A stretch of DNA of 64,000 nt from Pseudomonadota bacterium (GTDB taxonomy: Bacteria > Pseudomonadota > Gammaproteobacteria > Burkholderiales > Burkholderiaceae_C). Shown here piece after piece: positions 17,811 to 29,378 of the stretch. A model generated the notes under the pieces. The model searched no databases. It saw only the letters and a program-made list of their open reading frames with translations, and was not told the DNA's origin. The translations under genes and the position numbers were made by a program. The first letter of the stretch is position 1; every line of letters starts with the position of its first letter. The DNA is taken from positions 434,001 through 498,000 of the forward strand of contig JAIUPH010000028.1 of NCBI GenBank assembly GCA_020161065.1, read 5' to 3'.

Positions 17811-19721
17811 TCACGACTTCCGGGCGATGTCACCAGCCAGCTTCGTTTGGAAGTCTGCGAGGGGCATCACACCGAGGTCTTGATTGCCCCGGGCGCGCAC
17901 CGCAACGGCGCCGCTTGCCTTCTCCTTGTCGCCCACGACCAGGATGAACGGCGCCTTTTGCAAGGAATGCTCGCGGATTTTATAGGTGATTTTTTCGTTG
18001 CGCAAATCGAGCTGGACTCTAACTCCTTGTTTTTGCAACGCTTTCGCCACCTCGGCGGCGTAGTCGGCCTGGTTTTCCGTGATCGAGGCCACCACCGCCT
18101 GCACCGGCGACAGCCAGACCGGCAGCGCGCCGGCGTGCTGCTCGATGAGGATGCCGATGAAGCGCTCCAGGCTGCCGACGATGGCCCGGTGCAGCATCAC
18201 CGGGTGGCGGCGGCCGCTGTCTTCGGCCACGTACTCGGCGCCCAGGCGCTCGGCCATGAAGAAGTCGACCTGCATCGTGCCGCACTGCCAGGGGCGGCCG
18301 AGCGCGTCCTTCAGCGTGTACTCGATCTTCGGGCCGTAGAAGGCGCCGTCGCCGGGCGCGACGACGAAGTCCACGCCCGAGCGCCGCAGGCTTTCCATCA
18401 GCGCGTGCTCGGCCTTGTCCCAGGCCTCGTCGCTGCCGATGCGGGCTTCGGGCCGCGTCGCCACCTTGTACTGGATGTCGTGGAAGCCGAAGTCGGCGTA
18501 GACCTTCTGCAGCAGCGCCGTGTAGGCCACGCACTCGTCGAGGATCATGTCTTCGGTGCAGAAGATGTGGCCGTCGTCCTGCGTGAAGGCGCGCACGCGC
18601 ATGATGCCGTGCAGCCCGCCCGTGGGCTCGTTGCGGTGGCAGGCGCCGAACTCGCCGTAGCGCAGCGGCAGGTCGCGGTAGCTCTTGATGCCCTGCTTGA
18701 AGATCAGGATGTGGCCGGGGCAGTTCATCGGCTTGAGCGCGTACTCGCGCTTCTCCGATTCCGTCGTGAACATGTTTTCGCGGTACTTGCCCCAGTGGCC
18801 CGTCTTCTCCCACAGGTGCTGGTCGAGGATCTGCGGGCCCTTCACTTCCAGGTAGCCGTTGTCGCGGTAGACGCGGCGCATGTACTGCTCCACCTCCTGC
18901 CACACCGTCCAGCCCTTGGGGTGCCAGAACACCGTGCCGGGGCTGTGCTCGTCCAGGTGGAACAGGTCCAGTTCGCGGCCGAGCTTGCGGTGGTCGCGCT
19001 TCTCGGCCTCTTCCAGCATCGTCAGGTACTTCTGCAGGTCGTCCTTGCTGGCCCAGGCCGTGCCGTAAATGCGCTGCAACTGCTCGTTACGGTGGTCGCC
19101 GCGCCAGTAGGCGCCGGCCACCTTCATCAGCTTGAAGTGCTTGAGCCGCCCCGTGCTGGGCACGTGCGGGCCGCGGCAGAGGTCTTCGAAACCGCCTTCG
19201 CGGTACAGGCTGACGTCCTCGCCGGCGGGGATGCTGGCGATGATCTCGGCCTTGTAGTGCTCGCCCAGGCTCTTGAAATAGGCCACGGCCTCGTCGCGCG
19301 GCAGCACGCGGCGGACCACCGGCTCGTCCTTCTTGGCGAGTTCCGCCATGCGCTGCTCGATGGCCGCCAGGTCCTCGGGCGTGAACGGACGCTTGTAGGC
19401 GAAGTCGTAGTAGAAGCCGTTCTCGATGACCGGGCCGATCGTCACCTGCGCGTCGGGAAACAACTCCTTCACCGCATAGGCCAGCAGGTGCGCCGTGCTG
19501 TGGCGGATCAGCTCCAGCCCGTCGGCGTCCTTGTCGGTGACGATGGCCAGTTTCGCGTCGTGGTCGACCAGGAAGCTCAGGTCGACCACCTTTCCGTCGA
19601 CCTTGCCGCCCAAGGCGACCTTGGCCAGACCGGGGCCGATGCTGGCGGCCACCTGGGCCACCGTCACCGGATGCTCGAAAGACCTGACGGCGCCGTCAGG
19701 CAGCGTGATGTTCACGGACAT
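17811..19721 (-). CDS. thrS: Threonyl-tRNA synthetase
   Basis: A 636-residue class II synthetase. It has the N-terminal TGS domain ([44 protein letters not shown]), the second editing domain (about 65-240, with [11 protein letters not shown]), the catalytic core with the zinc-ligand segments [20 protein letters not shown] and [24 protein letters not shown], and the C-terminal anticodon-binding domain. ATG 19721 has GGAG at about 9 nt; an in-frame upstream extension of 70 residues lacks family similarity. First gene of the translation operon. Confidence 0.97.
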   Translation of the reverse strand: MSVNITLPDGAVRSFEHPVTVAQVAASIGPGLAKVALGGKVDGKVVDLSFLVDHDAKLAIVTDKDADGLELIRHSTAHLLAYAVKELFPDAQVTIGPVIENGFYYDFAYKRPFTPEDLAAIEQRMAELAKKDEPVVRRVLPRDEAVAYFKSLGEHYKAEIIASIPAGEDVSLYREGGFEDLCRGPHVPSTGRLKHFKLMKVAGAYWRGDHRNEQLQRIYGTAWASKDDLQKYLTMLEEAEKRDHRKLGRELDLFHLDEHSPGTVFWHPKGWTVWQEVEQYMRRVYRDNGYLEVKGPQILDQHLWEKTGHWGKYRENMFTTESEKREYALKPMNCPGHILIFKQGIKSYRDLPLRYGEFGACHRNEPTGGLHGIMRVRAFTQDDGHIFCTEDMILDECVAYTALLQKVYADFGFHDIQYKVATRPEARIGSDEAWDKAEHALMESLRRSGVDFVVAPGDGAFYGPKIEYTLKDALGRPWQCGTMQVDFFMAERLGAEYVAEDSGRRHPVMLHRAIVGSLERFIGILIEQHAGALPVWLSPVQAVVASITENQADYAAEVAKALQKQGVRVQLDLRNEKITYKIREHSLQKAPFILVVGDKEKASGAVAVRARGNQDLGVMPLADFQTKLAGDIARKS

Positions 19722-19744
19722 GGGATGGGAACTCCAAAAGCAGC

Positions 19745-19769
19745 GAAGCGCGGGGATGAGCCGCGCTTC
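19745..19769 (-). promoter_or_regulatory. Hairpin in the thrS leader
   Basis: A perfect 9-bp stem, GAAGCGCGG/CCGCGCTTC, with a 7-nt loop lies 23 nt upstream of the thrS ATG, just before its ribosome site. E. coli ThrRS represses its own mRNA through a tRNA-like leader. The loop here does not contain a threonine anticodon, so only structure and position suggest control. Nothing else was recognised in 19770-19991 apart from the divergent promoter zone. Confidence 0.35.
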
Positions 19770-19991
19770 TTCTGTGGGGAATGCTGGACGTGACGGCGCG
19801 GCGGCGATCAGACCTCGGTAAGGGGTGTCGTCGTAGTCCGCGGTGTCATAACCGTCGTGCCTTTCCCTGCTCTTGTTGAGTGGCTGCGCGGCGCCGCCGG
19901 CCGAAAGCCGCCGACAGCGTGAATTGCACAACCCGGCAGTTTAGCGCAGCGCAATGCCGACCGGGGGGCATGCGCTACCATCGGTCGGACC

Positions 19992-22109
19992 ATGGCGCTC
20001 GGGGATGGGCCGGGGGCGCCGATTGAGGCCTGTGGCATGACCGACGCATCGGGTCCCGTACCCGGACTCGACATCCGGTCGCACGACGCCGCCGGCTGGC
20101 TGGAGCTGGCGCGCGGCCAATTCTTCCGCGGCGAAGGCGGGGCCGACAGCGACATGGCGCGCTACGGCCGCGCGGCGGCCGCCGCCGCGCAGGCCAGCGG
20201 CGACGTCGAGAGCGAGGCGCTGGCGCAGTTCTACATCTGGCACCGCGCCATCGTCACCGCGACGGCGAGCGATGGCGAACGCCTGCTCGACGCCGCCGTC
20301 CAGCAATGCCGCAAGCTGGGCGTGCCGCGCGGGCTCAAGCTGCTGCGCATCGCGCGGCTGGGTTGGCTGTTCGCCGCCTGCCGCTTCGTCGAGCTCGACC
20401 AGCTTGCCACGCGGCTGCTGAGCGACAGCGATGACCTGCACCCGATCGAGCGCACCCAGGCCATGCAGTACCTGGCGCACACGCACCTCGACCTCGGCCG
20501 CTACGACGACTTCTTCGCCCTCGCCGAGCAATCGCTGACGCTGGCCGACCAGACCGACAACCGCTACGCGCGCGCCGCCGTGCGCATCAACCTGGCCGCC
20601 GCGCTGTGCGAGATCGCGCTCGACCCCGAAGCGGCGCTGGCGCTGCTGGAGCCGGTGCGCGAGTTGATGCTGCTCGACCCGATCGCGCCGGCCTGGATCG
20701 TCGGCCTGCAGAACCGCGTGTTCGCGCTCGACATGCTGGGCCGCCACGAAGAGGCCTACCAGGCCTGGGAGACCGACATGGCGCGGCCGGGCGCGCAGGC
20801 GCTGGCCAGCCGCATGCCGCTGCTGGCGGCGCTGGCGCTGCTGTGCGTGGGCCGCTTCGACGAAGCCGAACGCGCGCTCGGCGGCGAGCCGCAGGACAGC
20901 AACACCCGCTTGCGCCTGCAGCGCCTGCGCAACTACCGCGTCTACCGGCTGCGCGCCCTGTGCGGGCAGCAGCGCTGGGTGGAAGCGCGCGACTACGCCC
21001 GCGACTGCCTCGACACCGCCGACGTCATGCATCTGACGCCGCTGCACGAGATGCGGCTGCTCGACGGCCTGCGCGAGGCCTGCGCGGCGCTGGGCGACAT
21101 GCCCGGTGCGCTGGACGCCGCCATCGCCGCGCGCAAGGCCTGCCTGCCGGCGGTGAAGCGCTCCAGCCGCGCGCGCTACCTGGTGGAACACTTGCGCGCC
21201 GGGCGGCCCGGCGCCGAGACGCTGCGCCCGATCGACCTGCAGCGCATCGAGGCGATGGAACGCGCCGCCGAATCGCGCTACCACCACGACATCGGCCAGA
21301 TCGCCGAGCTCAAGCGTCAGGCGCAGGCCGCCGCCGATGCCGATGCCGGCGCGGCGGCCAAGGTGCCGCCGTTCCTGGCGCACGTGGTGCACGAGTTGCG
21401 CAACCCGATCGGCGGCGTCATGGGCATGGCCGAGTTGCTGATGCGCTCGCCGCTCGACGCCAAGCAGCGGCGCTTCGTCGAGATCCTGCGCGGCTCGGCC
21501 GATACCTTGCTGCTGCTGGTCAACGACGTGCTCGACCTCGCCAAGCTCGAAGTCGGCCGCTTCCAGTTCCAGCCCACGCCCGTCGCGCTGGAGCCGTGGC
21601 TGCGCGCCGCGGTGGAGCCCTACATCGTGCAGGCGCAGCTCAAGAGCCTGGCCCTGGACTGGACGCTGGCGCCCACGCTGCCGGCGCAACTGGTGTTCGA
21701 CGAATTGCGGCTGCGCCAGGTGCTGGCCAACCTGTTGTCCAACGCCGTCAAGTTCACGCGCACGGGGCGCATCGACGTGGCGGTCGGCGGCGCCCCCGGC
21801 GCGACGCCCGAGCACTGGCGGCTGCGCGTGGAGGTGCGCGACACCGGGCGCGGCATCGCGCCCGACGCCCAGGCCCGGCTGTTCCAGGAATTCGTGCAGG
21901 CCGATGCCGGCATCGGCAAGGCCTTCGGCGGCACCGGCCTGGGCCTGGCCTTGTGCAAGCAGCTCGTCGAGCGCCAGGGCGGCCGCATCGGCGTCGACAG
22001 CGTGCCCGACCAGGGCAGCACGTTCTGGTTCGAGCTCGAACTGCCCGTGCACCCGCCGGCCAGCGGCGCCGACCCGCAGCACAGCGACCAGCAACTGCCG
22101 GCCGCCTGA
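19992..22109 (+). CDS. Cytoplasmic sensor histidine kinase with TPR-like N-terminus
   Basis: A protein of up to 705 residues. The N-terminal ~420 residues form helical, Ala/Leu-rich repeats like a tetratricopeptide or helical solenoid. Then come HisKA with the phospho-acceptor His467 in FLAHVVHELRNPIGGVMGMAELL and a HATPase_c domain with N box NLLSNAVKFT, G1 DTGRGI, F box FQEF and G2 GGTGLGLALCKQL. No transmembrane segment or receiver domain is seen, so the sensor is soluble. The start is ATG 19992 or ATG 20037 (MTDASG, with GAGG upstream). No response regulator is adjacent. It is divergent from thrS; partner and signal unknown. Confidence 0.82.
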   Translation: MALGDGPGAPIEACGMTDASGPVPGLDIRSHDAAGWLELARGQFFRGEGGADSDMARYGRAAAAAAQASGDVESEALAQFYIWHRAIVTATASDGERLLDAAVQQCRKLGVPRGLKLLRIARLGWLFAACRFVELDQLATRLLSDSDDLHPIERTQAMQYLAHTHLDLGRYDDFFALAEQSLTLADQTDNRYARAAVRINLAAALCEIALDPEAALALLEPVRELMLLDPIAPAWIVGLQNRVFALDMLGRHEEAYQAWETDMARPGAQALASRMPLLAALALLCVGRFDEAERALGGEPQDSNTRLRLQRLRNYRVYRLRALCGQQRWVEARDYARDCLDTADVMHLTPLHEMRLLDGLREACAALGDMPGALDAAIAARKACLPAVKRSSRARYLVEHLRAGRPGAETLRPIDLQRIEAMERAAESRYHHDIGQIAELKRQAQAAADADAGAAAKVPPFLAHVVHELRNPIGGVMGMAELLMRSPLDAKQRRFVEILRGSADTLLLLVNDVLDLAKLEVGRFQFQPTPVALEPWLRAAVEPYIVQAQLKSLALDWTLAPTLPAQLVFDELRLRQVLANLLSNAVKFTRTGRIDVAVGGAPGATPEHWRLRVEVRDTGRGIAPDAQARLFQEFVQADAGIGKAFGGTGLGLALCKQLVERQGGRIGVDSVPDQGSTFWFELELPVHPPASGADPQHSDQQLPAA

Positions 22110-22171
22110 CGACCGGGCGGCGCCGGCCGCTCGCTCGGCGCCGGCCCGGCCCGGCCCCTGCCCCGCAACCT

Positions 22172-24502
<2,331 letters not shown>

Positions 24503-24594
24503 GAAAACCGGGGGCGAAAAACGAAGCGGCGGAGTGTGCCACGGCGCGCGGCGCGGCTGCCGGGCACGGCTGCCGGGGCATCAGCCGCGCGGCT

Positions 24595-25110
24595 TCAGCG
24601 CTTGGCGCCGGCCGCCAGGTGCGACAGCGGCAGCTCGCTGCCCTGCTTGAGCGTGCGCAGCGCAAAGCAGCTTTGCAGGCCGCTGACGCCGGGCAGCCCG
24701 CCCAGGCGTTCGAGCATCACCTCGGCATAGTCGTCGAGCGAGCGCGCCACCACTTCCAGCAGGAAGTCGTAGCTGCCGGTCAGCACGTGGCAGGCCACGA
24801 TCTGCTCGATCGCCAGCGCCGCCTCGACGAAGGCCTGCGTCGCCCGCGGGCCGTGGCGCTCGATGTTGACGAAGACGAAGGCGGTCATCCCCAGGCCCAG
24901 CGCGCGGCGGCCCAGCTCGGCGCGGTAGCCGGCGATCACGCCCTGCTCTTCCAACCGCTTGACGCGGCGCAGGCAGGGCGTGGGCGACAAGGCCACGCGC
25001 TCGGCGAGGTCGACGTTGGAGATGCGCCCCTCGCGCTGCAGCACGGCCAAAATGCGCCGGTCGATGCGATCCAGCTCCACGGGCTGGCTGGTTTGAGCCA
25101 TATCAGTCAT
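24595..25110 (-). CDS. Lrp/AsnC-family transcriptional regulator
   Basis: A 171-residue feast/famine regulator: HTH at about 20-60 (LDRIDRRILAVLQREGRISNVDLAERVALSPTPCLRRVKRLEEQGVI) and the RAM/ligand-binding domain (VNIERHGPRATQAFVEAALAIEQIVACHVLTGSYDFLLEVVARSLDDYAEVM). Start ATG 25110 (MTDMAQ) or 25101. It is divergent from the PhyH-SHMT-ABC-Rieske operon and is the natural candidate regulator, probably responding to an amino acid or a related compound carried by that transporter. Confidence 0.87.
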   Translation of the reverse strand: MTDMAQTSQPVELDRIDRRILAVLQREGRISNVDLAERVALSPTPCLRRVKRLEEQGVIAGYRAELGRRALGLGMTAFVFVNIERHGPRATQAFVEAALAIEQIVACHVLTGSYDFLLEVVARSLDDYAEVMLERLGGLPGVSGLQSCFALRTLKQGSELPLSHLAAGAKR

Positions 25111-25242
25111 TCTTCGGATGGTTCTTGGTGATTTCAACCATCATTGTTGGAGATCAAGGCTGAAATGGCAATCACATGCTCAGCCGCCGTCACTACGATG
25201 GCCTTCATTCGCGACCATCCCGCGGCTCGCCCGCGCCAGGCC

Positions 25243-26025
25243 ATGACGCTGACCGAAACCCAACTGCAGCAACTCGACCGCGACGGCTTCCTGGTGATCC
25301 CCGGCGCCTTCTCCAACGAGGAAGTCGAGGTGCTGCGCGCCGAAGTGCCGCGGCTGATGGCCGAGGACCGCCCCGAGAACCAGCGCGAAGCCGGCGGCGG
25401 CGCCATCCGCAACCTGCTGTCGCTGCACCGGCGCAGCGAGGTCTACGCGCGGCTGGTGCGCCACCCGCGGCTGGTGCGGCCGGCGATGCAGATCCTCGGC
25501 GAGCGCGACCTCTACGCGCAGCAGGTCAAGATCAACCCGAAGGCCGGCTTCGACGGCATCGGCTTCGACTGGCACACCGACTTCGCCACCCACCACAAGC
25601 GCGACGGCGTGCCGCGGCCGCTGGCGCTGAACCTGCACATCCTGCTCGACGACGTCGACGAGTTCAACGGCCCGCTGATCTTCGTGCCCGGCTCGCACAA
25701 GCGCGAGATCCCGCTGCAGCGCAGCGTCGACGGCGAGAAGTGGGAGCTGTGGACCGTGCCGCGCGAGGCCGTGGCCGCGCTGGTGCGCGAACTGGGCATG
25801 GTCTCGGCCAAGGGGCCGCGCGGCACGCTGCTGATCTTCGGCGACAACCTGCTGCACGTCTCGGCGCAGAACATCACGCCGTACTCACGCTGGATCTTCT
25901 CGCTGATCCTCAACCCCGTGGCCAACGCCGCCACCAAGGACGTGGCCGCCTACGCGCACGAGCGCGACCGCAGCCCCGTGCGGCCGCTGGCCGACGACTG
26001 CCTGCTGCAACCGCTGGCCGCCTGA
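25243..26025 (+). CDS. Phytanoyl-CoA dioxygenase (PhyH/EctD-like) family oxygenase
   Basis: A 260-residue Fe(II)/2-oxoglutarate dioxygenase. The facial triad is visible as His-x-Asp in GIGFDWHTDFATHH and the distal His in GDNLLHVSAQNITPYSRW, followed by the Arg that binds 2-oxoglutarate. The N-terminal LTETQLQQLDRDGFLVIPGAFSNEEVEVLRAEV is typical of PhyH/ectoine-hydroxylase relatives. The start is uncertain: ATG 25243 fits the family; ATG 25165 (AAGG upstream) and 25198 are in frame. First gene of a plus-strand operon; the SHMT-like gene follows after 18 bp. Substrate unknown. Confidence 0.83.
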   Translation: MTLTETQLQQLDRDGFLVIPGAFSNEEVEVLRAEVPRLMAEDRPENQREAGGGAIRNLLSLHRRSEVYARLVRHPRLVRPAMQILGERDLYAQQVKINPKAGFDGIGFDWHTDFATHHKRDGVPRPLALNLHILLDDVDEFNGPLIFVPGSHKREIPLQRSVDGEKWELWTVPREAVAALVRELGMVSAKGPRGTLLIFGDNLLHVSAQNITPYSRWIFSLILNPVANAATKDVAAYAHERDRSPVRPLADDCLLQPLAA

Positions 26026-26043
26026 AACGCTGCGAGAGCGCGC

Positions 26044-27387
26044 GTGGACGAACGCGGCGACGACGACGGCCAGCGGCACTTCCACGCGCCGCTGGCGCAG
26101 GCCGACGCGGCGGTGGCGCGGCTGCTGGCGCTGGAGTCGCGCCGCCTCGTCGGCCGGCTGGAGCTGGGCGCCTCGGAAAACTACGTCAGCCTGGCGCAGC
26201 AGCAGGCCAGCGCGTCGGCGCTGGGCAACGTCACGGTGGAAGGCTATCCGGGCGCGCGCTTTCTCGGCACGTCGCCGTATGTCGACGCGCTGGAGCAACT
26301 GGCCATCGAGCGCGCCTGCCGCGTGTTCGGCGCGCGCCACGCCAACGTGCAGCCGCATTCGGGCACGCAGGCCAACCAGGCGGTGTTCATGGCCGTGCTG
26401 CGCCCGGGCGACTGCGTGCTCGCCATGGGCCTGGCCGACGGCGGCCACTTCAGCCACGGCGACCCCGCCACCCTCAGCGGCCAGCGCTACCGCGCCGTGC
26501 ACTACGGCGTGCGCGCCGACGGCTTCATCGACGAGGACGAACTGCAGGCCCTGGCCCGCCAGCACCGGCCGCGGCTGATCGTCGCCGGCGGCTCGGCCTA
26601 CCCGCGCGCCATCGACTTCGCGCGCCTGGCCGCCATCGCGCGCGAGGTCGGCGCGCGGCTGATGGCCGACATCGCCCACGTCGCCGGGCTGGTGGCCGCC
26701 GGCCTGTTCCCGAACCCGCTGCCGCATGCCGACGCGGTGACCACCACCACCTACAAGAACCTGCGCGGCGTGCGCGGCGGCCTGGTGCTGACGATGGACG
26801 ACGCGCTCGCACGCCGCGTCGACGAAGCGCTGTGCCCCACGCTGCAGGGCACGCCCATCCTCGGCCTCGTCGCCGGCAAGGCGGTGGCGCTGGGCGAGGC
26901 GCTGACGCCCGCCTACGCCGACTACCACCGCCGCGTGCTGGCCAATGCGCGCGCGCTGGCCGCGGCGCTGCAGGCGCAGGGGCTGCACGTGCAGACCGGC
27001 GGCACCGACGTGCCCTTCGCCGTGGTCGACGTGCGCCCGCTCGGCCTCGACGGCCGCCGCGCCGCGGCCTGCCTGGACGCCTGCGGCATCGGCGCCAACG
27101 CCGTGCCGCTGCCCGGCGACGCCGACTTCGCGCGCGCCAGCGGCCTGCGCCTGGGCACCTCGGCGGTCACCACGCGCGGCTTCGGCGCGGTCGACTGCGC
27201 GCAGGCCGCCGCCTGGGTGGCTGCGGCGCTGCAGCCCGGCAGCGACCACGCCCACATTGCCGAGGCGGTGGCCGCGCGCGTGCGCCAGTTGCCCTTCTAC
27301 GCCGATCCCGAACGCGATCCCGTGCACCATCCAATACGGCCCGCCGCGGCCGCCCTGTCCCGTCCGACCGACCCACCGAGGAGATGA
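26044..27387 (+). CDS. SHMT-like PLP-dependent enzyme with altered active site
   Basis: A 447-residue fold-type I PLP enzyme close to serine hydroxymethyltransferase: ENYVS (45-49), EGYPG (66-70), NVQPHSGTQANQAVF (101-115), GGHFSHG (133-139), DIAHVAGL (209-216) and the PLP lysine Lys238 in TTTTYKNLRGVRGG. Against E. coli GlyA recalled from memory, three active-site residues differ: Tyr55 is Thr64, Tyr65 is Leu74 and His228 is Tyr237. The reaction is therefore probably not ordinary serine-glycine exchange. Start GTG 26044 with a GAGAG ribosome site. It lies 18 bp after the PhyH gene and 2 bp before the transporter's binding-protein gene. Confidence 0.8.
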   Translation: MDERGDDDGQRHFHAPLAQADAAVARLLALESRRLVGRLELGASENYVSLAQQQASASALGNVTVEGYPGARFLGTSPYVDALEQLAIERACRVFGARHANVQPHSGTQANQAVFMAVLRPGDCVLAMGLADGGHFSHGDPATLSGQRYRAVHYGVRADGFIDEDELQALARQHRPRLIVAGGSAYPRAIDFARLAAIAREVGARLMADIAHVAGLVAAGLFPNPLPHADAVTTTTYKNLRGVRGGLVLTMDDALARRVDEALCPTLQGTPILGLVAGKAVALGEALTPAYADYHRRVLANARALAAALQAQGLHVQTGGTDVPFAVVDVRPLGLDGRRAAACLDACGIGANAVPLPGDADFARASGLRLGTSAVTTRGFGAVDCAQAAAWVAAALQPGSDHAHIAEAVAARVRQLPFYADPERDPVHHPIRPAAAALSRPTDPPRR

Positions 27388-27389
27388 TC

Positions 27390-28364
27390 ATGTTGCGAGT
27401 CTGGTTCCGATGCGCGCTGGCGCTGCTGCTCGCGCCGCTGGCCGCGGCGCAGGCACAAGCCCAAGCGCCGATGCCTTACGTGGCCTTCACCGCCATCGTC
27501 GAGCACCCGGCGCTCGACGACGTGCGCAAGGGCGCGCTCGAAGAGCTGGCGGCGCTGGGCTACAAGGACAAGCAGACGCTGCGCACCAGCTTCGACAGCG
27601 CCCAGGGCCAGCCGGCCAATGCGGCGCAGATCGCCGCCAAGCTGGTCGGCCAGCGGCCGAGCGTGATCGTGGCCATCTCCACGCCGTCGGCGCAGTCGGT
27701 GCTGGCGGCCACCAACGAGGTGCCCATCGTCTTCTCGGCCGTCACCGACCCGGTGGCCGCCAAGCTGGTGGCCGACCCCGCGCGGCCCGGCGCCAACGTC
27801 ACCGGCGTCACCGACATGGCGCCGGTGGCCCAGCAGGTCGAGCTGGCGCGCCAGCTGGTGCCGTCGCTCAAGCGCCTGGGCGTGATCTACAACCCCGGCG
27901 AGACCAACTCCATCGCGCTGATCGCCGTGCTGCGCCGCGCCGTCAAGGACGCCGGGCTGGAGCTGGTGGAATCGGCGGCCAACCGCAGCGCCGACCTCAG
28001 CGCCGCCGCCGAACGGCTGGTGGGCCGCGTCGACGCGCTGTACCTGCCCACCGACAACGTGGTCGCCAGCGGGCTGGAGGCGGTGGTCGCGGTGGCGCGG
28101 CAAAACCGCATGCCGACCATCGGCGACGCCGGCTACGTGCCGCGCGGCGTGCTGGTCGGCAGCGGTTTCAACTACGTCGACCTCGGCCGCATCACCGGCC
28201 GGCTGGTGGCCGACATCCTCAAAGGCCGCAAGCCCGGCGACCTGCCGGTGGCCTCCAGCACCAACCTCGACGTCGTGCTCAACGCGCAGGAGGCGCAGCG
28301 CATCGGCCTGGCGGTGCCGCCGGCCTTGGCCGCGCGCGCCAAGCCGGTGGCGGCCAACAAGTAA
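27390..28364 (+). CDS. ABC transporter substrate-binding protein (TrpX-like)
   Basis: A 324-residue periplasmic binding protein of the ABC_sub_bind family (TrpX/YP_ type). The signal peptide is MLRVWFRCALALLLAPLAAAQAQAQA. Family motifs include IVEHPALDDVRKGALEEL, ISTPSAQSVLAATNEVPIVFSAVTDPVAAKLV and LGVIYNPGETNS. The start is the second of two close ATGs (27390), because GAGGAG then sits at 6 nt. Such proteins with their cognate permease and ATPase are thought to import aromatic amino acids or related small molecules; here the ligand should be the operon's substrate. Confidence 0.88.
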   Translation: MLRVWFRCALALLLAPLAAAQAQAQAPMPYVAFTAIVEHPALDDVRKGALEELAALGYKDKQTLRTSFDSAQGQPANAAQIAAKLVGQRPSVIVAISTPSAQSVLAATNEVPIVFSAVTDPVAAKLVADPARPGANVTGVTDMAPVAQQVELARQLVPSLKRLGVIYNPGETNSIALIAVLRRAVKDAGLELVESAANRSADLSAAAERLVGRVDALYLPTDNVVASGLEAVVAVARQNRMPTIGDAGYVPRGVLVGSGFNYVDLGRITGRLVADILKGRKPGDLPVASSTNLDVVLNAQEAQRIGLAVPPALAARAKPVAANK

Positions 28365-28445
28365 GCCGCCAGGCCAGAGAACCCAGGCGCGGCGCGCGCG
28401 CCGCCGCGCATCGGCGATCATCCGCCGCCAGGGAGAGCCACGCAC

Positions 28446-29378
28446 ATGTCTTCGTTCGCCGCGCTGGGCGCCTTGCAGCTCGGCTTTTTGTATGGCCTGG
28501 TGGCCATCGCCGTGCTGCTGTCGTTTCGCATGCTCAACTTCCCCGACCTCACGGTCGACGGCAGTTTTCCGCTCGGCGCGGCCTGCTGCGCGGCGCTGGT
28601 GGTGGCCGGCGCCAACCCCTGGCTGGCGCTGCTGGCCGGCGCGCTGGCCGGGGCGCTTGCCGGGCTGCTGACCGCCTTTCTCAGCGAGCGGCTGAAGATC
28701 CTCAACCTGCTGGCCGGCATCTTGAGCATGACGGCGCTGTACTCCATCAACATCCGCGTGATGGGGCGCCCCAACCTGCCGCTGCTGGGCCACGACACGG
28801 TGGTCGGCAGCTTCACGGCGCTGGGCCTGGGCACGCCGGCGGCCAAGCTGGCGGTGGCCGCGCTGCTGTGCCTCGCCACCGGCGTGCTGGTGGGGCTGTT
28901 CCTGGCCTCGCGCTACGGCCTGAGCCTGCGCGCCATCGGCGCCAACCCGCGCATGGCCTCGGCCGTGGGCGTGCCGGCGGCGCAGCGCATCTACGTCGGG
29001 CTGGCGCTGTCCAACGCGCTGGCCGGGCTGTCGGGCGCGCTGTTCGCGCAGCTCTACGGCTTTGCCGACGTGTCGATGGGCGTCGGCACCATCGTCATCG
29101 GCCTGGCGGCGGTGATCCTCGGCGAGGCCTTCGTGCGCAGCTGGTCGCCGCTGGCAGCGGTGGCGGCCTGCGTGGCCGGCGCCATCGTCTACCGCTTCAC
29201 CATCTCGCTGGCGCTGGAGAGCGAGGCGATCGGCCTCACCACCTCCGACCTCAACCTGATCTCGGCCGTGGTCGTCACCGCGGCGTTCCTGTTCACCAAG
29301 CACAGCCGGCGCCGGCATTTGAAGCCCAAGCCCGAGCCCAAGCCCGAGCCGGCGCGCCCGCCGCGGGAGGCGCGATGA
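28446..29378 (+). CDS. ABC transporter permease (TrpY-like)
   Basis: A 310-residue membrane protein of the branched-chain-type permease family, with eight or nine hydrophobic segments (for example LGFLYGLVAIAVLLSF, ALAGALAGLLTAFL and MGVGTIVIGLAAVILGEAFV). The EAA-like motif region GLSLRAIGANPRMASAVGV (about 160-178) contacts the ATPase. It carries a charged cytoplasmic tail made of Lys-Pro-Glu-Pro repeats. It follows the binding protein by 81 bp and overlaps the ATPase gene by ATGA. Confidence 0.9.
   Translation: MSSFAALGALQLGFLYGLVAIAVLLSFRMLNFPDLTVDGSFPLGAACCAALVVAGANPWLALLAGALAGALAGLLTAFLSERLKILNLLAGILSMTALYSINIRVMGRPNLPLLGHDTVVGSFTALGLGTPAAKLAVAALLCLATGVLVGLFLASRYGLSLRAIGANPRMASAVGVPAAQRIYVGLALSNALAGLSGALFAQLYGFADVSMGVGTIVIGLAAVILGEAFVRSWSPLAAVAACVAGAIVYRFTISLALESEAIGLTTSDLNLISAVVVTAAFLFTKHSRRRHLKPKPEPKPEPARPPREAR

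Noticed and set aside
28446-29378. KPKPEPKPEP tail of the ABC permease as a special binding module
   Set aside because: Short charged low-complexity tails are common at membrane-protein ends; no domain is recognisable.
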